Shown piece by piece: positions 45,096 through 53,139 of a stretch of 64,000 nucleotides of DNA. Numbering within the stretch: position 1 is the stretch's first letter; the number at the start of each line of letters is the position of its first letter. Source of the DNA: an uncultured Gemmiger sp. (GTDB lineage Bacteria; Bacillota; Clostridia; Oscillospirales; Ruminococcaceae); NCBI GenBank assembly GCA_944386495.1, contig CALXBE010000008.1:1-64000 (forward strand). Reading direction: 5' to 3'. A program made the position numbers and the translations under genes. Under the pieces are notes generated by a model. That model ran no database searches, was not told where the DNA came from, and saw nothing but the letters and a program-made list of their open reading frames with translations.

Positions 45096-46271
45096 ATGGA
45101 TTACAATAAAGCAGCCCTGGAACTGCATAAGGAACATAAAGGAAAGCTGGGAACCGTCAGCCTGGTATCCATTCAGGACCGGGATTCCCTCAGCACTGCC
45201 TATACTCCCGGCGTAGCAGAGCCCTGCCGGAAAATCAAGGAAAACCCTGAGACCGTCTATGATTACACCTGCAAAGGACGCACCGTGGCAGTAGTCACCA
45301 ACGGCACCGCTGTGCTGGGCCTGGGAAATATCGGCCCTGCCGCCGGTCTGCCGGTCATGGAAGGCAAGTGCGCCCTCTTCAAGGAGTTCGGGGGAGTGGA
45401 TGCATTCCCCATCTGCCTGGACACCCAGGACCCGGAAAAGGTGGTGGAGGCTGTCCAGCTCATCGCTCCTGTGTTCGGCGGAATCAACCTGGAAGATATC
45501 CGCAGCCCTGAATGCTTTGAAATCGAGCGGGTATTGGAGGAAAAGCTGGATATCCCGGTTTTCCACGATGACCAGCACGGCACCGCCATTATTGTGACCG
45601 CCGCCCTGCTCAACGCTCTCAAGGTGGTGGGAAAGGACCTGAAGGATGTGAAAATCGTCCACAATGGCCCCGGAGCTGCCGGTACCGCCATTATCAAAAT
45701 GCTTCTGGCAGCGGGAGCCACCGACATCACCGCCGTGGACGAGCATGGAATCCTTTACCCCGACCGTCCCGCAGGACTGGAAGGCCAGAAGGAAGAACTG
45801 GCCCAAATCACCAATCCCCGTCACCTGACCGGTGGTCTGGCCCAGGCTGTGGAGGGCGCCGATGTGTTTATCGGCACCAGCGTGGCAGGCTGCCTGACCC
45901 AGGATATGGTCCGGACCATGGCTCCGGGGGCAGTGGTCTTTGCCATGGCCAACCCCAATCCGGAAATTATGCCCGACCTGGCCAAGGAGGCCGGGGCAGC
46001 AGTGGTAGGCACCGGACGGAGCGATTTCCCCAACCAGATCAATAATGTGCTGGCTTTCCCCGGCGTGTTCAAGGGTGCTTTGTCGGTGCGGTCCCGGGAC
46101 ATCAACCAGGAAATGAAGCTGGCTGCAGTCAAGGCCCTGGCCGGAATCATCACCCCGGAGGAACTGAACGCCGACTACATTATTCCCGACCCCTTTGACA
46201 AGCGGGTGGTGGAGGCCATCAGCGCCGCTGTGGCCCAGGCTGCCCGGGATACCGGCGTGGCCCGGATTTGA
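45096..46271 (+). CDS. Malic enzyme (oxaloacetate-decarboxylating)
   Basis: Oxidatively decarboxylates malate to pyruvate with NAD(P)H formation, 391 residues. The tyrosine and lysine catalytic regions are seen in TAYTPGVAEPC and GGINLEDIRSPECFEIE, with the metal site HDDQHGTAII. The nucleotide fold is NGPGAAGTAI. The ATG at 45096 (MDYNKAALELHKEHKGK) matches the family start; the in-frame ATG at 45021 lacks a ribosome binding site. It heads an operon with the two fumarase subunits, linking fumarate, malate and pyruvate. Cofactor choice cannot be fixed from sequence here. Confidence 0.93.
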   Translation: MDYNKAALELHKEHKGKLGTVSLVSIQDRDSLSTAYTPGVAEPCRKIKENPETVYDYTCKGRTVAVVTNGTAVLGLGNIGPAAGLPVMEGKCALFKEFGGVDAFPICLDTQDPEKVVEAVQLIAPVFGGINLEDIRSPECFEIERVLEEKLDIPVFHDDQHGTAIIVTAALLNALKVVGKDLKDVKIVHNGPGAAGTAIIKMLLAAGATDITAVDEHGILYPDRPAGLEGQKEELAQITNPRHLTGGLAQAVEGADVFIGTSVAGCLTQDMVRTMAPGAVVFAMANPNPEIMPDLAKEAGAAVVGTGRSDFPNQINNVLAFPGVFKGALSVRSRDINQEMKLAAVKALAGIITPEELNADYIIPDPFDKRVVEAISAAVAQAARDTGVARI

Positions 46272-46281
46272 GGAAACGCCC

Positions 46282-47121
46282 ATGAAAGTGATTACTCAGG
46301 AAGAAATTTCCAGCCTGGTAGCCCGGCTTTGCATCCAGGCAAACACCAGCCTCCCGGCGGATATCCGGGCGGCCCTGGATAAAGCCCGGGAGGAAGAACC
46401 CTGGCCCCTGGCCCGGACCACCCTGGGCCTGCTCCAGGATAACCTGACCCTGGCCGGGGAAAAATGTCTGCCCATCTGCCAGGATACCGGCATGGCCTGC
46501 GTCTTTGTGGAGCTGGGCCAGCAGGTGGCTTTGGACGGCAACCTGGAAGAGGCCATCCATGAAGGGGTCCGCCGGGGCTATGACCAGGGCTATCTCCGGA
46601 AAAGCGTGGTGGGAGATCCCCTTAACCGGGTAAATACCGGGGACAATACCCCCGCTTTCATCACCACCCACCTGGTTCCTGGAGATACTCTCACCATTAC
46701 AGTGGCCCCCAAGGGCGCAGGAAGCGAGAACATGAGCCGTCTGGCTATGCTCAAACCTGCCGATGGGGTAGAAGGGGTGAAGGAATTCGTTCTGGACACT
46801 GTCCTGAAAGCGGGAAGCAACCCCTGCCCGCCCATTGTGCTGGGAATTGGTATCGGAGGCAGCTTTGACAAGGTGGCTTACCTGGCCAAGAAAGCGCTGC
46901 TCCGGCCCATTGACCAGCCCAACCCCGACCCTTACTATGCAGCCCTGGAACAGGAACTGCTGGAAAAAATCAACGCTACCGGCATTGGCCCTCAGGGGTT
47001 TGGAGGCCGGACTACCTGTCTGGGCCTGGCCATTGAACAGATGCCCGCCCATGTAGCATGTCTGCCGGTGGCGGTGAATATGAGCTGCCATGTGACCCGG
47101 CGGGCTACCGGCAGCCTGTAA
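46282..47121 (+). CDS. Class I fumarate hydratase, alpha subunit
   Basis: Iron-sulfur fumarase subunit, 279 residues (also homologous to TtdA, L-tartrate dehydratase alpha). The cluster-binding cysteines lie in LPICQDTGMACVF, in NPCPPIVLGIGIGG and near the C-terminus (VNMSCH). The ATG at 46282 has GAGG upstream, 10 bases after the malic enzyme gene. Fumarase rather than tartrate dehydratase is favoured by the malic enzyme neighbour. Confidence 0.92.
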   Translation: MKVITQEEISSLVARLCIQANTSLPADIRAALDKAREEEPWPLARTTLGLLQDNLTLAGEKCLPICQDTGMACVFVELGQQVALDGNLEEAIHEGVRRGYDQGYLRKSVVGDPLNRVNTGDNTPAFITTHLVPGDTLTITVAPKGAGSENMSRLAMLKPADGVEGVKEFVLDTVLKAGSNPCPPIVLGIGIGGSFDKVAYLAKKALLRPIDQPNPDPYYAALEQELLEKINATGIGPQGFGGRTTCLGLAIEQMPAHVACLPVAVNMSCHVTRRATGSL

Positions 47122-47135
47122 AGGAGGGAATGGAA

Positions 47136-47699
47136 ATGGAATATCGTATTACCACTCCCCTTACAAAGGAAGCCCTGGCTCCTCTGCGGGCCGGGGACAC
47201 AGTGCTTCTCAGCGGCATTGTCTACACCGCACGGGATGCCGCCCATAAGCGGATGACCGAACAGCTGGACCGGGGAGAGGAACTGCCTTTTCCCATTCAG
47301 GGAGCGGCGGTCTATTATGTGGGCCCCACCCCGGAACGGCCGGGCTGCTGCATTGGAGCGGCAGGCCCCACCACCGCCGGACGGATGGACAGCTATACCC
47401 CCCGTCTGCTGGATCTGGGGCTGGCTGCCATGATTGGAAAAGGTGCCCGGAGCCAGGCGGTGAAGGATAGCGTAGTGAAGAACGGAGCCGTCTACCTGGG
47501 TGCCCTGGGGGGCGCCGGAGCCCTCATGGCTGCCAGCGTGGAAGAACTGGAAATCATCGCCTGGCCTGACCTGGGCTGTGAAGCGGTGCGGAAACTGCTG
47601 GTAAAGGATATGCCCCTCACCGTCCTTCTGGACCCGGCAGGGGGAGACCTGTACCAAAGCGGCCCTGCTGCCTACCTGGAAAGCCTGGAAAAGAAATAA
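47136..47699 (+). CDS. Class I fumarate hydratase, beta subunit
   Basis: 187-residue partner of the alpha subunit, with typical blocks LRAGDTVLLSGIVYTARDAAHKR, YYVGPTPERPGCCIGAAGPTTAGRMD, and IGKGARS. It supplies substrate-binding residues to the heterodimeric dehydratase. The ATG at 47136 is 7 bases after AAGGAGGG; the ATG at 47130 is too close to it. Confidence 0.92.
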   Translation: MEYRITTPLTKEALAPLRAGDTVLLSGIVYTARDAAHKRMTEQLDRGEELPFPIQGAAVYYVGPTPERPGCCIGAAGPTTAGRMDSYTPRLLDLGLAAMIGKGARSQAVKDSVVKNGAVYLGALGGAGALMAASVEELEIIAWPDLGCEAVRKLLVKDMPLTVLLDPAGGDLYQSGPAAYLESLEKK

Positions 47700-47726
47700 T
47701 CTTTTTGGAAAAATCCAAAAAGGGTC

Positions 47727-47755
47727 TTGACTTTATTGGAATGAAGTGATATAAA
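47727..47755 (+). promoter_or_regulatory. Promoter of the trpXYZ leader transcript
   Basis: -35 TTGACT (47727-47732), 17-base spacer, -10 TATAAA (47750-47755). Confidence 0.7.
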
Positions 47756-47761
47756 CTAGGT

Positions 47762-48033
47762 AAACCGATGAGGCGGAGATAAAACTGCAAGCGCACTCAC
47801 AGAGAGCCCCGGCAGCTGGGAAGGGGCAGGAAGCGGAGCAGACAAATGGACCGCCGAGGGCAAGGCTGAACCGTAAGCAGTAAGCCGGGCCGGGAACTCC
47901 CGTTACAGAGTGGGGATGTGTTGGCATTCCGCAGAGTGGTCGGAGGAATAAACCTTCGGCAAACAAGGTGGCACCGCAGTGTAAGTATTTTACCCTGTCC
48001 TTGTACAAGAAATTGTACGAGGGCAGTTTTTTT
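47762..48033 (+). promoter_or_regulatory. T-box leader with tryptophan specifier (UGG)
   Basis: Stem I is framed by GGCGG/CCGCC and CTGC/GCAG, enclosing a specifier loop whose 3' side contains TGG (47847-47849) followed by A. The distal stem I has AGAGAGCC. The T-box motif AAGGTGGCACCGC is at 47965-47977. A terminator (47994-48033) ends in T7. Uncharged tRNA-Trp should promote read-through. This explains most of the 476 bases between fumarase and trpX. Confidence 0.93.
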
Positions 48034-48072
48034 ATTTCCCCCGTACCCGTGGAAAAGGAGGCGGATCCAGTT

Positions 48073-48168
48073 ATGAAACAGCACAAGACCCGATATAATC
48101 AATCTATGCGATGGCGATGGTGCAGCTTTTTTGTCCGTCCATCCGCTCCATACATTGAAAAGAGGTAA
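48073..48168 (+). CDS. 31-residue leader peptide with Trp-Arg-Trp, upstream of trpX
   Basis: Open frame behind an excellent ribosome binding site (AAAAGGAGG, 9 bases before ATG). It encodes a basic peptide with two Trp codons one apart (48112-48114 and 48118-48120; local sequence MRWRWC). It begins just after the T-box terminator and stops 6 bases before the trpX ATG. The AGAGG that must serve trpX is made of this ORF's last codons (AAG AGG TAA). Ribosomes finishing the leader would cover that site, while ribosomes paused at Trp codons would not. The layout resembles the leader-peptide control of the Bacillus anti-TRAP operon. The regulatory role is inference. Confidence 0.72.
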   Translation: MKQHKTRYNQSMRWRWCSFFVRPSAPYIEKR

Positions 48169-48174
48169 ATTACC

Positions 48175-49215
48175 ATGATGAATAAAATGAAGAAACTGTT
48201 GGCTCTCACCCTGACCCTGGCCCTGGCGCTTTCCCTGGCCGCCTGCGGCGGTTCCGACACCTCCGCTGCGGGAGAGGACACCGCATCTCCCCAGGATGCC
48301 CAGTTTACCGTGGGCATTATCAACTATGTGGATGACCCCAGCCTGAACCAGATCCAGGCCGCCATTGAGGCCGAGCTGGCCGCCAATGACATCGCTTATG
48401 TCAGCCAGAATGCCCAGGCTGACCAGAGCACCATCACCACCATCGCCAACCAGATGATCGAGAGCGGGGTGGACCTGCTTATCCCCATTGCCACCCCCAC
48501 CGCCATGGTGGTCCAGAACGCCACCTCCGAGAATCAGCTGCCGGTGGTGTTCGCCGCCGTTTCCGACCCGGTGGGCGCGGGGCTGGTGGCTTCCATGGAT
48601 GCTCCCGGAGGGAACATTACCGGCTCCTCCGATGCTCTGGACACCGCCAACATCTTTAACCTGATCACTGCTCTCAACCCTGACCTGACCAAGGTTGGTC
48701 TGCTCTATGATGCTTCCCAGGATTCCAGCACCCTGGCCATTGAACACGCCAAGGAATTCCTGGATGCCAACAATATTGCCTATGTGGAAAAGACCGGCAC
48801 CACCACCGATGACCTGTCCCTGGCGGCCGACGCCCTCATTGCCGAGGGGGTAGAGGTGGTCTTTACTCCCACCGATAACACCGTTCAGGTGGCCGAGCCC
48901 GCCCTTTACCAGAAGTTCATTGATGCCGGGGTCCAGCACTACTGCGGCGCTGACTCCTTCGCCCTGGTAGGCGCCTTCTGTGGCTACGGCGTGGACTACG
49001 AGAACCTGGGCACCATGACCGGAAAGATGGCGGTAAAGATTCTGGTGGGGGGCGCTGACCCTGCCGCTACTCCCATTGAGACCTTCGACAACGGCAAGGC
49101 TTCCATCAACACCGATACCTGCGCCGCCCTGGGCCTGGACTTTGAGGAAGTTTCTTCCACCCTGGAACCTCTCTGCACCATGGTAGAGGGGCTGACCACC
49201 AGCGACTCCTTCTAA
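48175..49215 (+). CDS. trpX: ABC transporter substrate-binding lipoprotein, TrpX-like (DUF534 family)
   Basis: 346-residue lipoprotein: signal peptide with lipobox LAACG (Cys about 24), then the two-lobed ABC_sub_bind (PF04392) fold beginning FTVGIINYVDDPSLNQIQ. Tryptophan as ligand is predicted from the Trp-specific T-box upstream, as for streptococcal trpXYZ. Paired ATGs at 48175 and 48178 are both usable with AGAGG. The high-level binding protein is followed by a strong hairpin, then permease and ATPase genes. Confidence 0.88.
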   Translation: MMNKMKKLLALTLTLALALSLAACGGSDTSAAGEDTASPQDAQFTVGIINYVDDPSLNQIQAAIEAELAANDIAYVSQNAQADQSTITTIANQMIESGVDLLIPIATPTAMVVQNATSENQLPVVFAAVSDPVGAGLVASMDAPGGNITGSSDALDTANIFNLITALNPDLTKVGLLYDASQDSSTLAIEHAKEFLDANNIAYVEKTGTTTDDLSLAADALIAEGVEVVFTPTDNTVQVAEPALYQKFIDAGVQHYCGADSFALVGAFCGYGVDYENLGTMTGKMAVKILVGGADPAATPIETFDNGKASINTDTCAALGLDFEEVSSTLEPLCTMVEGLTTSDSF

Positions 49216-49239
49216 AAATCTTTTCAAATTAAAGGCGAC

Positions 49240-49269
49240 CAGGGGACAGTCCCGCAGGACTGCCCCCTG
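49240..49269 (+). repeat. Intercistronic hairpin between trpX and trpY
   Basis: CAGGGG-ACAGTCC pairs with GGACTG-CCCCCTG with no T tract. It may stabilise the trpX 3' end or reduce read-through, giving more binding protein than permease. Confidence 0.6.
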
Positions 49270-49293
49270 ACCCCTTGTCACCGGGAGGAAACC

Positions 49294-50259
49294 ATGTCTT
49301 TCTTTACTTTGAGTATGCTCCAGACGGCTCTGGAACAGGGATGCATCCTGTCTCTGGTCACTCTGGCCCTCTATATCAGTTTCACCACCCTGAACCTGTG
49401 CGACCTGGCCACCGACGGCACCTTTACCCTGGGGTGCGCCGTCTCTGCCCAGATGGCTCTGACCTTCCTGGGCCATCCCATCCTGGCACTCTTTGCCTCC
49501 ATGGCCATTGGCTGCCTGTCCGGTCTGATCAACGCCACCCTTCAGACCAAACTGAAGGTGGAAAGCATTCTGGCCGGTATTATTGTGAACACCGGTTTAT
49601 ACACCATCAACCTGTGGGTGATGGGCCTGGGTTCCAGCGGCGGATTCTCCAGCAATGTGAATATGAATAAGGCGGTCACCATCTTTGACCTGGCCAAGGA
49701 CCTGCTCCAGCCGGTGCTGGGCAGCTGGTACAAACTGGCGGTCCTGGCAGTGTTCGCCCTGGGCGCAGCCCTTCTTATTAAGGTATTTATGGGTACCCGG
49801 CTGGGCCTGTCCATCCGGGCTACCGGAGACAATGCGGACATGGTCCGGGCTTCCAGCATCAACCCCGGATTCACCATTACCGCCGGTCTCTGCCTGGCCA
49901 ACGCCCTGACCGGTCTGGCAGGCGCTCTCCAGAGCCAGTACCAGAAAAGCTGTGACATCAACATCGGCACCGGCATGGTCACCATCGCCCTGGCCAGCCT
50001 GATCATCGGTCAGACCCTGGTGGGCCGGAAGGGAAGCGTGGCCCGCCGGATTCTGGGGGTTCTGCTGGGCAGCTGCCTTTACAGAATCATCATTGCCGTT
50101 GCCCTGCGGATGAACATGAACGCCAACTGCCTCAAGCTGGTATCCGCCATCATTGTGGCTATTGCCATTGCCAGCCCCACCGTCAAGGGGGCCATTGCCC
50201 TCCAGCGGCAGAAGGCGGCTGCCAAGGCTGCACGGAAGGGGGATAAGACCCATGCTTAA
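49294..50259 (+). CDS. trpY: ABC transporter permease, TrpY-like
   Basis: 321-residue membrane permease of the BPD_transp_2 type with about eight to nine helices. Recognisable features are TLNLCDLATDGTFTLGCAVSA and GTRLGLSIRATGDNADMVRASSINPG, a block also seen in branched-chain and sugar importers. CGGGAGG precedes the ATG. It overlaps trpZ by 8 bases. Confidence 0.87.
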   Translation: MSFFTLSMLQTALEQGCILSLVTLALYISFTTLNLCDLATDGTFTLGCAVSAQMALTFLGHPILALFASMAIGCLSGLINATLQTKLKVESILAGIIVNTGLYTINLWVMGLGSSGGFSSNVNMNKAVTIFDLAKDLLQPVLGSWYKLAVLAVFALGAALLIKVFMGTRLGLSIRATGDNADMVRASSINPGFTITAGLCLANALTGLAGALQSQYQKSCDINIGTGMVTIALASLIIGQTLVGRKGSVARRILGVLLGSCLYRIIIAVALRMNMNANCLKLVSAIIVAIAIASPTVKGAIALQRQKAAAKAARKGDKTHA

Positions 50260-51055
50260 AATCGAACACATCAGCAAAACCTTCAACCCCGGCACGGTCA
50301 ACGAGAAGAAGGCCATTCAGGACCTTTCCCTGACCATGGAATCCGGGGACTTCGCCACCATTGTGGGCAGCAACGGAGCAGGAAAATCCACCCTCTTCGG
50401 AGCCATTGCCGGCAGCTTTATCACCGACTCCGGCTCCATCACCCTGGAAGGGGAGGACATCACTTTTACTCCTGAGTATAAGCGGAGCAAACGCATCGGA
50501 CGGCTTTTCCAGGACCCTCTCCGGGGAACCGCTCCCAATATGACCATTGAGGAAAACCTGGCCCTGGCCTATCTTCGGGCTTCCACCCATCAGCGGGCCT
50601 TTTTCAGCCGAATCACCCGGAAGGAAAAGGAAAAGTTCCGCCAGCAGCTGGCCCTGCTGGATATGGGGCTGGAAGACCGGATGAGCCAGCCGGTGGGGCT
50701 TCTCTCGGGAGGACAGCGCCAGGCGCTGACCCTCCTCATGGCTACTATGGTCACCCCCAAGATCCTGCTGCTGGATGAACACACCGCAGCCCTGGACCCC
50801 GGCACCGCCCAGAAGGTGCTGGACCTGACCCGGAAAATCGTGGCAGAAAATCATATCACCTGCCTGATGGTCACCCATAACATGCATCAGGCTTTGGAAC
50901 TGGGGAACCGCACCCTTATGATGGACCGGGGCAGAATCGTCCTGGACCTGAAGGGGAAAGAACGGGACGGGCTGACGGTGGATGATCTTCTCCAGAAGTT
51001 TGCCCAGGGGGCAGGCCGGGAGATGAACAACGACCGGATTCTGCTCAGCAAATGA
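50252..51055 (+). CDS. trpZ: ABC transporter ATP-binding protein, TrpZ-like
   Basis: 267-residue cytoplasmic ATPase. Walker A is GSNGAGKST, the Q-loop FQDPLRG, the signature LSGGQRQ, Walker B ILLLDEHTAALD and the H-loop VTHNM. The ATG at 50252 has GGAAGGGGG upstream within trpY. It completes a three-gene importer; a strong terminator follows. Confidence 0.9.
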   Translation: MLKIEHISKTFNPGTVNEKKAIQDLSLTMESGDFATIVGSNGAGKSTLFGAIAGSFITDSGSITLEGEDITFTPEYKRSKRIGRLFQDPLRGTAPNMTIEENLALAYLRASTHQRAFFSRITRKEKEKFRQQLALLDMGLEDRMSQPVGLLSGGQRQALTLLMATMVTPKILLLDEHTAALDPGTAQKVLDLTRKIVAENHITCLMVTHNMHQALELGNRTLMMDRGRIVLDLKGKERDGLTVDDLLQKFAQGAGREMNNDRILLSK

Positions 51056-51065
51056 TTTTATCAAT

Positions 51066-51099
51066 AAAAAAGACAGACCCAATGGGGTCTGTCTTTTTT
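51066..51099. terminator. trpXYZ terminator (bidirectional)
   Basis: Perfect 15-bp stem AAAAAAGACAGACCC/GGGTCTGTCTTTTTT with a 4-base loop. It also serves the convergent permease gene. Confidence 0.92.
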
Positions 51100-51109
51100 G
51101 TTATATGGG

Positions 51110-51924
51110 TTATGCCAGATTCAGCTTCCGGCTTACCAGATAATGCATCAGGAAGTAACTACCCACTCCGACAGCTATGGTCAATAAGGGGGAAAAGTCG
51201 AAGGCCAAAGTAACTCTGTAGGAAGCCGCTTGTGTAATGGAATTGGTGGTAACACCCATTACAACGCCTGTAATGAGAAGTTGTGCCACCTGGATAATAT
51301 AGTAGGCGACTACGCCCAGAATGGCTTTGTGCTTTTTTGCCAGCAGGGCCCCCAGGGTGATGGCCAGCATAATGACGGGAATTTCAAATACAGCGCCGAG
51401 GAGCAGCTGAGACAGCATCTGCCAGAACAGGGGAGCGTTCTCCCCGGTGAAAAGCCAGCTGGCGCCCTTGAAAAGAGCTTCCAGATTTCCCAACGGGCTG
51501 CAAAGAACCCGGGCATAGCCGACAGGGTGATCAGTCCCATGAGAAGATAACTGACCAGAAGGGTGCCCAGAGCACAAAGGGCTCCCAGCAGACAGTTTAC
51601 AATGCTGGAAAGAAGAATCTGGTGGGAAGTCACCGGCAGGGTAAAGGTGAGATACCCTTCCTGGGTGAACCGGCTGCGGTAGAACCTCCAAAAGGTAAAA
51701 TAGAGGGTGGCAGCAGCACAGATCAGCAGGGCGACCATGGCAGCCATAAACATCAGGAGAACCAGAACGGTGAGAACAGGCTGCTGGTCCTGGCTCTGGC
51801 TTATTCTGAAAAGATACTGGGTGGTCAATCCCCCCACCACTGCGGCGCTGAGGCTGATGAGAAACATAAGCCACGCGAAACCCTTGGTGGATCTCCATTC
51901 GTATTTCAGCAGTTTGGCAAACAT
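51110..51924 (-). pseudogene. ABC-2-type permease gene interrupted by a frameshift
   Basis: Codes for a six-helix-type permease of about 271 residues in two frames. The N-terminal part, MFAKLLKYEWRSTKGFAWLM through LITLSAMPGFFAA, reads from 51924. The C-terminal part, from about GNLEALFKGASWLFTGENAP to MHYLVSRKLNLA, reads in the -1 frame and ends at 51110. The switch falls within about 51470-51515, and the total length (815 bases) is one short of a multiple of three. This is consistent with a single-base loss, a sequencing error, or less likely recoding. It overlaps the upstream ATPase gene by 19 bases and would form the membrane half of that transporter. Confidence 0.82.
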
Positions 51925-52619
51925 TTGAATACCTCCCGGAACAGCTCATCCAGAGATTTCCCGGTTTCTTCCCGGACCTGGTCCGCCGTACCCTGGCGAA
52001 CAATCTTTCCCTGGTTCAAAAATATAAATTCGTCCAAAACCCGTTCCACATCCTCAATCAGATGGGTGGAAATCAGCACCGTGGCGGTGGGGTCGTAGTT
52101 GGTGATAATGGTGTTGAGAATATAATCCCGGGCAGCCGGGTCCACTCCGCCAATGGGTTCATCCAGCAGATAGAGCCGGGCCCGGCGGGACATGACCACC
52201 ACCAGCTGCACCTTTTCCTGGTTGCCCTTGGACAGGCTTCCCAGCCGTGCTTCCAGAGAGATGCCAAGAGCACCCAGCATATTCTCTGCCCGCTCCCGGT
52301 CAAAGTCGGCATAAAAATCCTGGAAGGTGTCCAGCAGCTCCCGGATTTTCTGCTTGGCACTGAAATAGGTTTTGTCCGGCAGGTAGGAGACCAGGGCTTT
52401 GGTGGCGGGGCTGATGGGCTGACCGCAAACCTGAATCTCACCCGATGTGGGTGTAAGAAGACCGGCTGTCAGTTTGATGAGGGTGGTTTTGCCGCTGCCG
52501 TTGGGCCCTAAAAGTCCCACGATTTTCCCCGGGGTAAGGGTCAGGTTCAGATTGTCCAGGGCCAGGGTGCGGTGATACCGCATGGACAGCCCTTGGGCAT
52601 TGAGTACATATTCTTCCAT
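51906..52619 (-). CDS. ABC transporter ATP-binding protein, YtrB-like
   Basis: 237-residue ATPase: Walker A GPNGSGKTT, signature variant LSKGNQEK, Walker B LYLLDEPIGGVDP and H-loop STHLI. The LSKGN signature is common in ATPases paired with ABC-2 permeases under YtrA-type regulators. The ATG at 52619 has AAGGAGG 8 bases upstream and shares a base with the gntR stop. Its permease partner is frameshifted in this sequence. Confidence 0.92.
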   Translation of the reverse strand: MEEYVLNAQGLSMRYHRTLALDNLNLTLTPGKIVGLLGPNGSGKTTLIKLTAGLLTPTSGEIQVCGQPISPATKALVSYLPDKTYFSAKQKIRELLDTFQDFYADFDRERAENMLGALGISLEARLGSLSKGNQEKVQLVVVMSRRARLYLLDEPIGGVDPAARDYILNTIITNYDPTATVLISTHLIEDVERVLDEFIFLNQGKIVRQGTADQVREETGKSLDELFREVFKCLPNC

Positions 52620-52993
52620 TAAGATTCCTCCTTCGGCGTATCCAGCGCCACGAGCAGCCGGGCGGCCTGGGTGGGGGTAAGGCCGAATACCATGAACTTT
52701 TCGGCACACTCCCGGGCCAGAGCCTGCAGGGCCTGCTCCCGCATAGCGCTGAGAATGGTTTCATCCTGGGTGACGGTGCGGCCGCTGGTGCCGCCTCCCA
52801 CCAATAATCCCTCCCGTTCCAGCTCGGTCAAGGCCCGCTGCATGGTGTTGGGATTGACCTGTGCCTGGGCGGCCAGATCCCGGACGGAGGGAACTTTCCC
52901 CCCGGGGGGAAGCTCCCCCTTGAGAATGGCGCCCCGGAGGGTTTCCATGATTTGCTGATAAACCGGGCGGTCCCCGGTAAACTTCCAGTTCAT
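52619..52993 (-). CDS. GntR-family regulator, YtrA subfamily
   Basis: 124-residue repressor with an N-terminal winged helix (YQQIMETLRGAILKGELPPGGKVPSVRDLAAQAQVNPNTMQRAL) and a short C-terminal dimerisation helix region, the YtrA layout. The ATG at 52993 has AGGAGG 5 bases upstream; a GTG at 52999 is in frame but too close to it. It likely controls its own operon through the palindrome over the promoter. YtrA relatives respond to cell-envelope stress. Confidence 0.9.
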   Translation of the reverse strand: MNWKFTGDRPVYQQIMETLRGAILKGELPPGGKVPSVRDLAAQAQVNPNTMQRALTELEREGLLVGGGTSGRTVTQDETILSAMREQALQALARECAEKFMVFGLTPTQAARLLVALDTPKEES

Positions 52994-53011
52994 AGGCACC
53001 TCCTGTATGTC

Positions 53012-53057
53012 TGTATTACTACACTAATACAATAACACAGTCCCCGGGAACTGTCAA
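53012..53057 (-). promoter_or_regulatory. ytrA-type operon promoter and operator
   Basis: Minus strand: -35 TTGACA (53057-53052), 17-base spacer, -10 TATTGT (53034-53029). A perfect inverted repeat TGTATTA-N6-TAATACA (53012-53031) overlaps the -10 and start site, suited to autorepression by the GntR protein. Confidence 0.78.
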
Positions 53058-53082
53058 GGGTGAGAAGAAATTTTTCCGCAAA

Positions 53083-53119
53083 AAAAGGAAGGCAGCCTTT
53101 CAAAGACTGCCTTCCTTTT
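53083..53119. terminator. Terminator of the apbE operon
   Basis: Stem AAAAGGAAGGCAG/CTGCCTTCCTTTT with further pairing inside, T7 on the minus strand. Confidence 0.88.
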
Positions 53120-53139
53120 ATACTTAATATATAAGGCGG

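Noticed and set aside
44841..46283. 5' extension of the lipoprotein isomerase frame across the malic enzyme gene
   Set aside because: The extension is antisense to malic enzyme; the TTG at 44840 has an ideal ribosome binding site and begins a lipoprotein signal peptide.
48094..48099. TATAAT inside the Trp leader ORF as an internal trpX promoter
   Set aside because: No -35 at a proper distance (TTATGA at 17 bases), and it lies within a codon stretch where AT-rich codons produce it by chance.
51470..51520. Programmed -1 frameshift in the ABC-2 permease
   Set aside because: The shift needed is -1, but no X-XXY-YYZ heptamer is in the correct phase in the overlap; a base loss is simpler.
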